From contig NZ_MSIF01000005.1 of the NCBI RefSeq assembly GCF_001921215.1, positions 372,001 to 436,000 of the forward strand: a DNA stretch of 64,000 nucleotides, given 5' to 3'. Below are positions 18,041-26,512 of this stretch, piece by piece. How positions within the stretch are numbered: position 1 is the first letter of the stretch; each line of letters begins with the position of its first letter. The stretch is from Actinophytocola xinjiangensis (GTDB lineage: Bacteria > Actinomycetota > Actinomycetes > Mycobacteriales > Pseudonocardiaceae). Under the pieces are notes generated by a model that saw nothing but the letters and a program-made list of their open reading frames with translations, had not been told where the DNA came from and searched no databases. Position numbers and translations under genes: made by a program.

Positions 18041-19225
18041 ATGGGGTTAGGTGATGTCACGCAGGTGTCGGTCGAGCGCGCCATTGCAGAGCACGAGCGC
18101 CTAGGGGCCGAAGCCTTCCGTTCGACGTATGGGTTTGGGCCAGCGAAGCGATTCGTCCTGGTGCACGATGGTCGGACCTATGATTCGACAGCGATCGTTG
18201 GTGTAGCGCACGGGTTTGCTACCGACACGTTCTGGCGGGCAAAGGACTTCTCCGGGGGCGCTGCCTCGGTCGTTCGCACCTTGCAGCGGTTGGGATTCGA
18301 TGCCCGCGATCTCAGTCGCCTACCGCAACCCAGCGAACGCGCCCGCTACGGAGAGATCGCTGGCTATCCTGAAGGATCGACCTTTGCCAATCGCGCAGCG
18401 CTGCATCGCAGCGGGGTGCACCGGCCTACACAGGCCGGGATTTGTGGAACTGGAGCTTTTGGCGCCGAATCAATTGTTGTATCCGGCGGCTACATCGATG
18501 ATCAGGACCTTGGGAACCTCATCATTTATACCGGCCACGGCGGGCAGGACAAGAACAAGCGACAGGTTGCGGATCAGACGTTCGAGGATTCGGGAAATGC
18601 AGGGCTACTGACGAGCTCTATCAGTGGCGCGCTGGTGAGAGTTATCCGGGGAGCACATAAGGGCTCTTCCTACGCACCAGAATCGGGCCTTCGCTACGAC
18701 GGATTGTACCGCGTAGTCGACGCCTGGCGGGAGGCCGGCCAGCACGGGTTCCAAGTCTGTCGCTACAAGTTGACCAAGGCCGACAGTGGTCCGGGAGCTA
18801 GGAAGCGCAGTGATCTGGCGGTACCAGACGGGGAGGTCACTCCGGGGCGCCGCGATGAGACCGTTCAACGGATCGTGCGGTCGACCAAGGTTTCGCGATT
18901 CATCAAAAGCTTATATGACGATACTTGCCAAGCATGCAGGACACGATTAGTCGTCGCGGGCGATCGCAGCTACTCTGAGGGTGCGCATATTCGACCACTC
19001 GGCCGAGGGCATGACGGGCCGGACATTCCGTCCAATGTTCTGTGTTTGTGCCCCAATTGCCATGTCCTGTTTGACAACGGGGCGATGATCATCGACGCCG
19101 AGCGGCAAGTATGGGTCAACGGGACGTTGCTGGGACCGCTCACTGTCGACGACCAGCACTATGTCGACGAAGCGCACCTTGCCTACCATCGCGATCACTA
19201 TGGCGCCGCCGGGAGCGGTGCCTAA
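18041..19225 (+). CDS. ScoMcrA-like type IV restriction endonuclease (head-SRA-HNH)
   Basis: 394 aa. Residues 5-90 resemble the N-terminal head domain of ScoMcrA (AIAEHERLGAEAF, VLVHDGRTYDSTAIVGVAHG, VRTLQRLGF). Residues 110-260 are an SRA/YDG domain (AALHRSGVHRPTQAGICG, IIYTGHGGQD, LRYDGLYRVVDAW) that reads modified cytosine in flipped bases. Residues 300-375 are an HNH nuclease with zinc Cys pairs (CQAC, CLCPNCH) and GAHIRPLG. I see no separate sulfur-binding domain between head and SRA, so 5-methylcytosine-type DNA is the likelier target. Third positions are visibly less GC-rich than in neighbours, a sign of recent transfer. Single gene with its own promoter. Confidence 0.88.
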   Translation: MGLGDVTQVSVERAIAEHERLGAEAFRSTYGFGPAKRFVLVHDGRTYDSTAIVGVAHGFATDTFWRAKDFSGGAASVVRTLQRLGFDARDLSRLPQPSERARYGEIAGYPEGSTFANRAALHRSGVHRPTQAGICGTGAFGAESIVVSGGYIDDQDLGNLIIYTGHGGQDKNKRQVADQTFEDSGNAGLLTSSISGALVRVIRGAHKGSSYAPESGLRYDGLYRVVDAWREAGQHGFQVCRYKLTKADSGPGARKRSDLAVPDGEVTPGRRDETVQRIVRSTKVSRFIKSLYDDTCQACRTRLVVAGDRSYSEGAHIRPLGRGHDGPDIPSNVLCLCPNCHVLFDNGAMIIDAERQVWVNGTLLGPLTVDDQHYVDEAHLAYHRDHYGAAGSGA

Positions 19226-19297
19226 AGATCGGTGGACGCGGTGTGGAACCGCCGTCTGGACATGATCACCCGCGCAACAACGGCTGGGGGCCGCAAA

Positions 19298-19858
19298 ATG
19301 ACGCGATCGAGGTGGGCGGTTGGTGTTGCCGCCGCACTCGTGTTGTCCGGGTGCTCTGATGAAGGAGCGAACCCAACGCCTGCGTCGGAGCCCGCCGAGC
19401 AGACCTCGCTGGTGATTCCGGAGGTGGGGCGGCCGTTGGAGGTGGGGGCGGATGCCTGTGCGTTGCTGGATGAGAGGCAGCGGCGGGAATTGGGGTTGCC
19501 GGGGGTCGTTCGGGGGGACGGGGACGGGACGTGTGATCTGCACCGGGACGCGCAGCGGCCGGATGAGTCCGACTACCTGCGGATCGTGGTGTTCGCGGAG
19601 GGTGGGTTGGCTGATCAGTATGCGCAGTGTGGGACGTTGGACTGCTCTCGGTGGACCACCGACAGCATCGACGGGTACCCGGTGATTCGGGCTGCCGACG
19701 AGCTGACCGCCAAGTACAGGGGGTGCAAGATCTTCCTCGGGGTGTCGGACACCTCGGTGGTGACCTTCGTCGATGTCGCGGTTGGTTCAGGGGCTGGTGG
19801 GGAGGACTGCGCGCGGGCGGAGCGGGCCGCGGGCATGGTGCTGGTGACGTTGGGGTGA
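19298..19858 (+). CDS. DUF3558-like lipoprotein
   Basis: 186 aa from ATG 19298. A short basic start and hydrophobic stretch end in the lipobox LSGC, so it is diacylated and anchored outside the membrane. After a Thr/Pro/Glu linker comes the DUF3558-like pattern DACALLDERQRRELGLPG, then paired Cys (CDLH, CGTLDCSRW, YRGCKIF, EDCARAE). DUF3558 lipoproteins are frequent in actinomycetes, often of unknown role. Stop overlaps the next start by 4 nt. Confidence 0.8.
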   Translation: MTRSRWAVGVAAALVLSGCSDEGANPTPASEPAEQTSLVIPEVGRPLEVGADACALLDERQRRELGLPGVVRGDGDGTCDLHRDAQRPDESDYLRIVVFAEGGLADQYAQCGTLDCSRWTTDSIDGYPVIRAADELTAKYRGCKIFLGVSDTSVVTFVDVAVGSGAGGEDCARAERAAGMVLVTLG

Positions 19859-20091
19859 CCGGCGAGCGGAAGCCGTTGCGGCGGACGGCGTGGACGTTGG
19901 TCGTCGGGGGGTTTGGGGCGTTGGTGGGGATGATCGTGGTGGGGGTGGTGTTGTCGTCAGTGACCTCGGCGGTGCGGAGTCCGCTGATCATGGCGCCGGT
20001 GGGGGCGGTGTTCGCGAGGATTCTTCTGTTCTTCCCCCGGTTCACGTTGGCGTGGGCTCGGTTGGGGCGACCGTCGTGGCGGCGGCGGTGA
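19855..20091 (+). CDS. Small two-span membrane protein
   Basis: 78 aa from GTG 19855, overlapping the lipoprotein stop by 4 nt. A basic N-terminus (KPLRRTAW) precedes one strong hydrophobic span (LVVGGFGALVGMIVVGVVL) and a second weaker one (IMAPVGAVFARILLFF), with an Arg-rich C-terminus. Probably works with the lipoprotein. No family recognised. It faces the vWA gene tail to tail with 3 nt between stops. Confidence 0.6.
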   Translation: MTGERKPLRRTAWTLVVGGFGALVGMIVVGVVLSSVTSAVRSPLIMAPVGAVFARILLFFPRFTLAWARLGRPSWRRR

Positions 20092-20094
20092 GCG

Positions 20095-22485
20095 TCAGCC
20101 GCGTTGGCGGCGGCGGGTGGTGAGGACGATCACGAGGCCGGTGAGGAGCAGGGCGGCGGCCACGCCCACAGCGGTGGACACGGTGGCGCCAGTGGTGGCC
20201 AGCCCTCCTGGCTGCCCACCCTCACCACCAACGGGACCGGGGCCCGGCTCAGGACCCGGACCCGGACCCGGGCCAGGGCCAGGGCCAGGGCCAGGGCCAG
20301 GAGACTCGACGGTGTTGACGATCGTGCAGGTGATGTCGGCGCCTCGGGTCAGGGTCACCTGGGCGGCCTCGACCGGGACCTCGCCCTCCGTGCTGGTGCA
20401 GGTCCAGTCGGCGGCCGTGTAGCCGGCGGGGCCGGTTTCGGACAGCAGGTACGTGCCGGGGTCGACCAGCGCGCCGGTCACCGACTCGTCGCCGGTGGCG
20501 CCGGTAATGGGGGTCGGGCCGTCGGCGGACAGGGTCCAGGCGGTCGGGTCGGCGTCGCCTCGAACCTTCTTCACCAGGGTGAGGTGGGCGTGGCAGGTCA
20601 CCGTGTTGGTGATCGTGTGGTGGTTGGTCGGGGAGGTGAGGGTGGTGGTGTGGGGTAGCGGTTCGGTGCCGTCCAGCAGCGGCTCGCCGGCCGTGCAGGC
20701 GGGGTCGGTCAGGGTGAGCGACTCGTCGATGGTCGTGGTGTCGCCCTGGACGTAGCCGGGGCGGGGTTCGGCCCACGGCTGGGGGGTGGCGGGGGCGCCG
20801 CCCGGGCCGGTGAGGGTCAGGTCCGCGGTGAAGCCGGGGGGCTGGGTGCCCTCCGCGTAGACCTCGCCGTCGATGATCCATTCCTTGTCAACCGTCACGG
20901 TCGCGGGGAGGCCGGGGCGGTTGTGGACCTGGCAGCTGACCGGGGCGTCGGCGGACGCCTCGACGGTGAAACCGGTCGCGCCGCTGTTGGTGACCGGCAC
21001 CGGGCTGCCGTCGGACAGGTCGCGGCAGACGGCGTTCTCCCCGCCCTGGGTGATCAGGGTGTGGCCGGGCTGCTGGGTCTCGTCGACGGTCACCGCCGCC
21101 GACGTCGAACCGCCGGGGAAGGTCAGGTCGAACGACACCGAGCCGGTGCCGTCATCGGTCGTCGTCTGGGGGGAGTCGATGACGGTGGCGTCGTCGCTGG
21201 TCGCGCTGAACTGCCAGCCGGCGCCGGCGACCGTCGAACCGGTGACGTCCTCGCCGGTGTTCCCGGCCGGCACCAGCAGCTTGACCACCGAGACCGTGCC
21301 GCTGCACTGGGAGATCGCCAGCTCCCGCAGGGCCTGGGCGGCCGCCGCGAAGGTCGTGGTCTGGTAGTAGTCGGCTTCCAGGGGGTTCGGGTCGGCGCTG
21401 TCGAAGGCGACCGGGCCGGACAGCGCCCGCAGGTTGAGGCCGGTCGGGCCCTGCACGCCCGAACCCATGCCCAGCGCCACCAGCCGGGAGTCCTTGGCCT
21501 TCACGGCGTTCGCCGAGAAGATGCCGTTCTCGACGTCGACGAAGTGGGTGTTGGAGCCGTCGCCGCTGGGCCGCGTGCCGAACCGGGTCGGGTTGCCGTC
21601 GGTGAGCACCATGACCAGCTCGTACCGCTCGCTGGCCTTCGCCACGGCGTAGACGCCCTGGTCCCAGTTGGTGCCCGCGCCCAGCTCCCAGTCGGCGTAG
21701 ATGCTCTTGAACTCGTCCGCGCCGGCCTGGGTGGACACCGAGGTCAGCTCGGGGTGGTTGTCGGTCCCGGCGCTGGGTGACGTGCCGGAGAAGGAGAACA
21801 CCGCCAGCCGCGACGGGGTGCCGACCAGCGCGTCAGCGAAACCGTTCGCGGCCTGTTTGAGCGTGGGCAGGTTGCTACCGACCGACGCCGACAGGTCCAG
21901 CACCAGAGCCACGTCCAAGCCGCAGTCGGCGTCCAGCGGCGGGTTGTCCCTCGACTGCTGCCACACGCCGTCGGAGGCCGCGCCGTCGCTGTAGGTGTGG
22001 CTGTACATGAAGTCGATCGACGAGTCGGTCGACGAATAGGTCCGGCCGGCGACCATCGGCGGGGTCTGGAACTGGTAGGTGCGCTCGACCGAGTTGGACC
22101 CGCTGCCCGAGCCGGTGCGCAGGACCGGGTTGGTGAACCAGCCGTCCGGGACACCGTCAGGTAGTTGGCGCACGAAGAACCGGCGGCCCTCGTTGGCGCC
22201 GTCGGTGGCCGGCACGACGAAATTGCAGTCGCCGTCGGTGTCGGCGACGCACAGCGCCCACGGCTGCGCGACCGGATCGGTGGCCTCGGCGCTGTCGTAC
22301 AGGGCCAGCCGCACGCCCGCCAGCGGCGCCACGGAGGTGTCGGTGTCCCGGTCCCCGCCGGTGCGCACGGTGACCACGGTGGTCGAGCCGGTGGCCGGCG
22401 GCACCACCGCCACCGCCGGCCCGGCCATGGCGGCGAACAGGGCCGCGGCCACAGCGATGACACCAACAGCACGACGCGACGCCAT
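20095..22485 (-). CDS. Sortase-anchored vWA-domain surface protein
   Basis: 796 aa. Signal peptide at residues 1-27, then a domain unique to the family. A von Willebrand A domain (about 190-390) has the MIDAS motif DLSASVG and a LTDGNP strand, so metal-dependent ligand binding is possible. Several prealbumin-like/SpaA-type beta domains follow (about 400-720; e.g. TLITQGGENAVC, YLLSETGPAGYTAADW). A Gly-Pro repeat spacer then leads to a sorting signal: LATTG, a hydrophobic span, and RRRQRG. LAxTG is the class E sortase motif of GC-rich actinobacteria. The role is an adhesin-like wall-anchored protein. No sortase gene lies in the window. Confidence 0.88.
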   Translation of the reverse strand: MASRRAVGVIAVAAALFAAMAGPAVAVVPPATGSTTVVTVRTGGDRDTDTSVAPLAGVRLALYDSAEATDPVAQPWALCVADTDGDCNFVVPATDGANEGRRFFVRQLPDGVPDGWFTNPVLRTGSGSGSNSVERTYQFQTPPMVAGRTYSSTDSSIDFMYSHTYSDGAASDGVWQQSRDNPPLDADCGLDVALVLDLSASVGSNLPTLKQAANGFADALVGTPSRLAVFSFSGTSPSAGTDNHPELTSVSTQAGADEFKSIYADWELGAGTNWDQGVYAVAKASERYELVMVLTDGNPTRFGTRPSGDGSNTHFVDVENGIFSANAVKAKDSRLVALGMGSGVQGPTGLNLRALSGPVAFDSADPNPLEADYYQTTTFAAAAQALRELAISQCSGTVSVVKLLVPAGNTGEDVTGSTVAGAGWQFSATSDDATVIDSPQTTTDDGTGSVSFDLTFPGGSTSAAVTVDETQQPGHTLITQGGENAVCRDLSDGSPVPVTNSGATGFTVEASADAPVSCQVHNRPGLPATVTVDKEWIIDGEVYAEGTQPPGFTADLTLTGPGGAPATPQPWAEPRPGYVQGDTTTIDESLTLTDPACTAGEPLLDGTEPLPHTTTLTSPTNHHTITNTVTCHAHLTLVKKVRGDADPTAWTLSADGPTPITGATGDESVTGALVDPGTYLLSETGPAGYTAADWTCTSTEGEVPVEAAQVTLTRGADITCTIVNTVESPGPGPGPGPGPGPGPGPEPGPGPVGGEGGQPGGLATTGATVSTAVGVAAALLLTGLVIVLTTRRRQRG
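20249..20301 (-). repeat. Hexamer repeat encoding a Gly-Pro spacer
   Basis: A run of CCAGGG/CCCGGA-type hexamers encodes about nine Gly-Pro or Glu-Pro dipeptides just before the cell-wall sorting signal. It is a rigid wall-spanning spacer, and a likely site of slippage and length variation. Confidence 0.75.
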
Positions 22486-22629
22486 GGCGGCTCCCGGCGG
22501 AGGATCACGGTTGTCCGGACGCCCTAAGAAAAACGACGATGCTGATCACGTCGACCTGGGACTTCACCCCCTCGAGCCGCCGTTCGCCTGGCCACGGCGG
22601 GAAAAGGCGCCGCCAAGAATTCACCCGAA

Positions 22630-22671
22630 CGTGCCGGCGGCCGCCGCCCGGGGACGGCGGACGCCGGCACG
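22630..22671 (-). terminator. Hairpin ending the ligase-reductase-crotonase operon
   Basis: CGTGCCGGCG (22630-22639) and CGCCGGCACG (22662-22671) form a perfect 10-bp stem, 4 nt beyond the crotonase stop. Its inner arms (GCCGCC / GGCGG) can pair further. Confidence 0.75.
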
Positions 22672-22674
22672 ATG

Positions 22675-23442
22675 TCAGCGGCCGATGAACCGTGCCGGGC
22701 GTTTGGCCAGGAACGCGGCCATGCCCTCCTTCTGGTCGTCGGTGGCGAACAGGGCGTGGAAGGTGCGCCGCTCGAACAGCACCCCCTCGGACAGGCCCAC
22801 CTCCAACGCGCGGTTCACCGCCTCCCGGGCGACCATCGTCGCCGGCTTGCCGTAGGAGGCGATCGTGGCGGCGGCCTCCGCTGCCTCGGCGCGCAGCTGG
22901 TCGGCCGGCACCACCCGGGCGACCAGGCCCGCGCGTTCGGCCTCCCGCGCGTCCATCAGACGGCCGGTGAGGATCAGGTCCATGGCCTTGGACTTGCCGA
23001 CCAGCGCGGTGAGCCGCTGGGTGCCGCCGATACCCGGGATGACGCCCAGCTTGATCTCGGGCTGGCCGAACTTCGCGGTGTCGGCGGCGATGACGAAGTC
23101 ACACATCATCGCCAGTTCGCAGCCGCCGCCCAGGGCGTAGCCGGCGACCGCGGCGATCTTCGGGGTGCGCAGGGCGGCGAAGGTGTCCCAGCCGGCGAAG
23201 TAGTCCTCGGTCAGCATGTCCACCGAGGACTTCGTCGACATCTCGCGGATGTCGGCGCCGGCGGCGAAGGCGCGGTCGGACCCGGTGATGACCAGGCAGC
23301 CCACGCCCGGGTCGGCGTCGAGCGGGACGAGGGCGTCGAGGAGTTCGCCGAGGACCTCGCCGTTGAGCGCGTTGAGGACCTCCGGGCGGTTGAGGGTGAC
23401 GGTGACCACGCGGTCGTCGCGGTCGATCGTGATGGTGGGCAA
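22675..23442 (-). CDS. Enoyl-CoA hydratase/isomerase (crotonase) family
   Basis: 255 aa, normal crotonase length. AAGGAG lies 6 nt before TTG 23442; GTG 23457 is the alternative. The sequence shows [11 protein letters not shown], the first oxyanion segment [11 protein letters not shown], the second [13 protein letters not shown], and the catalytic Glu region [20 protein letters not shown] with the acid in GQPE. It should hydrate 2-enoyl-CoA to 3-hydroxyacyl-CoA. It is the last gene of a three-gene operon with an adenylating enzyme and a membrane reductase, so its true substrate may be a special CoA ester rather than bulk fatty acids. Confidence 0.9.
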   Translation of the reverse strand: MPTITIDRDDRVVTVTLNRPEVLNALNGEVLGELLDALVPLDADPGVGCLVITGSDRAFAAGADIREMSTKSSVDMLTEDYFAGWDTFAALRTPKIAAVAGYALGGGCELAMMCDFVIAADTAKFGQPEIKLGVIPGIGGTQRLTALVGKSKAMDLILTGRLMDAREAERAGLVARVVPADQLRAEAAEAAATIASYGKPATMVAREAVNRALEVGLSEGVLFERRTFHALFATDDQKEGMAAFLAKRPARFIGR

Positions 23443-23453
23443 CGGTTTCTCCT

Positions 23454-24710
23454 TCACGAGTCCCAGATGGCGCCGTAGGCGGGGATGCCGCGGCGTTCCA
23501 GGCCGTGGACCACCTGCCAGGTGAGTTTCTTGTTGGAGATGCAGATGACGGCCTCGGCGTCGAACTCCCGGTAGACGGCATGGGCGAGAGCGACCATGTC
23601 GGGTTTGCCGTTGCGGGAGGTGTCCCAGATGGTCGCGTTCGGCTGGACGGCGAGGATCTCGTCGACCAGCGCGTCGCCGTAGGTCACGCGGGGGTCGCGG
23701 GTGGCCCACACCAGGCGGGACGGGACCTGTTCGGCCAGCAGGTGCGGCAGGCAGGGGCCGATGCCGCTGCCGGTCGCCACATACACCACGCGGGTGAACA
23801 GGGTCTCGATGTTCGCCACGCCGGCCGTGGTGATTCCCTTGACCCACAACGTTTCCGGTTGGTCGTCGATGAGCTTGCCGGTCCAGTCACCGGCCCGGGA
23901 GATCGTCAGCCGGAAGCCGGACTGGCCGGGGGCGGGGACGTTCGCGAACGAGTGCCACTCCAGGAGAGGGTGGCGGCTGATCGCGGTGGACGAGCCGGCG
24001 AACGGGGTGACGCCGTGGTCGAACCGGGCGAGCACCACATGCGCGGACGGGCGTTCGATCCGGACGCGGACCCGGCGCAGACGCACCCACGGCAGGGCAA
24101 TGCTTGCCGTGATCACGGCAAGAAGCCACCAGCTGGCACCGAGCAGCATGGTCTGGGTCCACAGCAGGGCCAGGGCCGCCCAGCCGCCGAAGCGGTGGAC
24201 GCGTTCGAAGATGTCGTGCCGGCGGGAGCGCACGGGTGGCACCGCCGTGGCAATCATCGCCCCCAGGAGGGCGACGACGGTGTAGGAGACGGCCAGGACG
24301 GCCGGTCGGGTGCCGTCGACGGTCAGCAGGACGACCGAGGTGGTGAACCACAGCGAGCCGGCGATCGTGCCGCCGACGTGCAGGCCGCCGAAGTGGTAGA
24401 CCTTCGCGAGGGTCCAGCGCAGGCGCAGCGGCCAGCTGGTCGGGACGCTGGTGGCGAGCCGGAACAGCAGGTTGATCACGTACTGCTGGCGGATCACGAC
24501 GGCCAGGGCGACGTTGGCCATGGCCAGGTCGGCGGTTGTTGCCGGTGTGATCGGCACGGTCGCCAGCAGGACCAGGTTCGCGGCGATGACCAGGGCCGCC
24601 AAGCGATTGTAGTGCATCAGCAGCGGGTGCTTGCCAAACCTGCGCCACCAGGCGGTGGGCGGCGGCAAGGAGGTCTGGGTGGGCAGGGGTGCGGGGAGGG
24701 TCGAGGTCAC
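23454..24710 (-). CDS. Integral membrane ferredoxin-reductase-like flavoprotein
   Basis: 418 aa. GTG start overlaps the ligase stop by 4 nt. The N-terminal half has about six hydrophobic spans, and His residues in HFGG and HRFGGW could hold haem or flavin. The C-terminal half resembles an NADPH-ferredoxin/nitric-oxide reductase: an FAD-binding strand [13 protein letters not shown], then the NAD(P) motif [18 protein letters not shown]. The layout is like the fungal TmpA-type membrane oxidoreductases, which are often linked to AMP-forming enzymes. It probably passes electrons from NAD(P)H to a membrane or acyl substrate made with its operon partners. Confidence 0.75.
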   Translation of the reverse strand: MTSTLPAPLPTQTSLPPPTAWWRRFGKHPLLMHYNRLAALVIAANLVLLATVPITPATTADLAMANVALAVVIRQQYVINLLFRLATSVPTSWPLRLRWTLAKVYHFGGLHVGGTIAGSLWFTTSVVLLTVDGTRPAVLAVSYTVVALLGAMIATAVPPVRSRRHDIFERVHRFGGWAALALLWTQTMLLGASWWLLAVITASIALPWVRLRRVRVRIERPSAHVVLARFDHGVTPFAGSSTAISRHPLLEWHSFANVPAPGQSGFRLTISRAGDWTGKLIDDQPETLWVKGITTAGVANIETLFTRVVYVATGSGIGPCLPHLLAEQVPSRLVWATRDPRVTYGDALVDEILAVQPNATIWDTSRNGKPDMVALAHAVYREFDAEAVICISNKKLTWQVVHGLERRGIPAYGAIWDS

Positions 24711-26251
24711 GCGATCGCCCCGGCGCCTCGGGCGAGGTCGAGCAGGGTCGCTTTGTCGATCTTTCCCCGAGGGGTTTGGGGCAGGGTGTCGAGCGAATAC
24801 ACCTCGGCCGGCACGCAGTAGTACGGCAGGGCCCGCGACACCGCCCAGCGGGCCTCGTCGGGGTCGACCCCGGCGCCGGCGGTGAACGAGACCAGGTGGT
24901 CGCTGTCCAGCTTGAGGGTGACGGCCCGCGTGCAGCCCGGCAGGGTCTCCAGGACGGCCGACACCGAGTCCAGCTCGACGCGGAAACCACGGATCTTGAC
25001 CTGGTCGTCGGTGCGGCCGAGGTGTTCCAGGTCGCCGTCGGGGGTCCAGCGCGCCAGGTCACGGGTGCGGAACATCAGACGGTCGCCGCCAAGGAACGGG
25101 TCGGGGCGGTAGCGCTCGCCGGTCAGGTCGGGGTTGTCGAGGTAGCCGGCGGACACGCAGTCACCGCCCGCCCACATCTCCCCCGGCTCGCCCGGCGGGC
25201 AGGGGCGGCCGTGCTCGTCGAGGACGTAGACGGTGTTGTTGGGCGTGGGGCGGCCGATCGTCACCGGCTCCCCGACCCGGTGACGTCCCATCGTGTTCAC
25301 GATCGTCACCTCGGTCGGCCCGCAGCCGTTGTGGAAGGCCGCGCGGCCGGCCCACCGGTCGGCCAGCGCACCCGGGCACGGCTCCCCCGCGACCGCGACG
25401 ACCCTGACCCGTGGACAGCCCTCCGGGTCCAGGCGGCTCAGGATCGTCGGCGTGGCGACGATGACGTCGAGGTCGCGGGCGGTGGCGGCGATGTCCTCGC
25501 CCCGGATCACCAGGGTCGCGCCGTGGGACAGGCACCCGAGGATCTCCCAGGCGGCCATGTCGAAGGCGATGTTCAGCAGCTGACCGACCCGCCAGCCCGG
25601 CTGAATCCCGAGGTCACCCGGTTGTGTGAGGAGCAGATTGACGACGTTGCCGTGGGTGACGGTGACGCCGTTGGGCATGCCGGTGGTGCCGGAGGTGAAC
25701 AGGACGTAGCACGGGTCGTCGGGTCGCGCGGGGCGCCGCGGGCGGAATGCCGGCCGGGCCTGGTCTGCACCGGAGGCGGGGATGGTGAGGATCGGGTGGC
25801 CGCCGGGGATGTGGTCGGCGTGGTCGGCGGTGGTGAGCACGACCCGGGGGCGGGCGATGGCCAGGACGTGGCGCAGCTGGGCCGGCGGGGCGATCGCCAC
25901 GTCCTGGGGAACGTAGGCGGCGCCGGCCTTCAGGGTGGCGAGGATGCCGACGACCATGGGGATCGAGCGGCGCAGGAAGAGGGCGACGTGGTCGCCGGGG
26001 CGCACGCCGAGGTCGGCCAGGTGACACGCCAGGGCGGTGGCACGGGCGTCGAGCTCACGGTAGGTGATGGCCTCGCCGTGGTGCTCCACGGCGGTGACCG
26101 TCGGATGGGTGGCCGCCATGCGTTCGATCGCGTGGTGGATGGCCGGGTCGGATACAGTGCGCCGCGGCCCCTTGCCGAACAGCCAGAACAGTTCTCGGTC
26201 CCGCCTGGAGAGGTGCCGCAGCAACGGTTCCGACCGGTCTGTGTCGTCCAT
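24707..26251 (-). CDS. AMP-forming ligase, NRPS adenylation-like
   Basis: 514 aa from ATG 26251, preceded by GGAGGAAGGA. ANL superfamily motifs in order: YVLFTSGTTGMPNGV (P-loop, A3), GCGPTEVTIVN (A5), GEMWAGGDCVSAGY, MFRTRDLARW (A7 Asp), LGRTDDQVKIRGFRVE (A8) and the catalytic Lys in TPRGKIDK (A10). It resembles a free-standing amino-acid adenylation domain more than a fatty acyl-CoA ligase. No carrier-protein domain is attached and none is nearby, so the acyl acceptor is unknown. First gene of the operon with the membrane flavoreductase and crotonase. Confidence 0.85.
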   Translation of the reverse strand: MDDTDRSEPLLRHLSRRDRELFWLFGKGPRRTVSDPAIHHAIERMAATHPTVTAVEHHGEAITYRELDARATALACHLADLGVRPGDHVALFLRRSIPMVVGILATLKAGAAYVPQDVAIAPPAQLRHVLAIARPRVVLTTADHADHIPGGHPILTIPASGADQARPAFRPRRPARPDDPCYVLFTSGTTGMPNGVTVTHGNVVNLLLTQPGDLGIQPGWRVGQLLNIAFDMAAWEILGCLSHGATLVIRGEDIAATARDLDVIVATPTILSRLDPEGCPRVRVVAVAGEPCPGALADRWAGRAAFHNGCGPTEVTIVNTMGRHRVGEPVTIGRPTPNNTVYVLDEHGRPCPPGEPGEMWAGGDCVSAGYLDNPDLTGERYRPDPFLGGDRLMFRTRDLARWTPDGDLEHLGRTDDQVKIRGFRVELDSVSAVLETLPGCTRAVTLKLDSDHLVSFTAGAGVDPDEARWAVSRALPYYCVPAEVYSLDTLPQTPRGKIDKATLLDLARGAGAIA

Positions 26252-26316
26252 CGCGTCCTTCCTCCGGATCAGCGCCGGACACCGTTGAGGTGCCGGGGGG
26301 TCGTCGACCCGGAGGT

Positions 26317-26356
26317 GTACTAGGCGGACACGGAAGAAAAGGTTCAACGAGTTCAA
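26317..26356 (-). promoter_or_regulatory. Possible promoter with TTGAAC direct repeat
   Basis: On the minus strand TTGAAC occurs at 26356-26351 and again at 26347-26342. TAGTAC lies at 26322-26317, 19 nt after the second copy and about 65 nt before the ligase ATG. This could be a promoter with a repeated activator-type -35 box. Spacing is longer than ideal. Confidence 0.25.
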
Positions 26357-26512
26357 TATCTGGTGAGAAATTACCCCGAATCGCCTATCTGATTGGTGCG
26401 AGTGAACGAAGGCCGGAGCGGGATCGGCCACGCGTCGGGGCTCCGTACCCGAAGGTGAGGTATCCGGTCACGGACCCAGCGCGCCCGACCGGCGGCGTGT
26501 CAGTCTCGGGGC

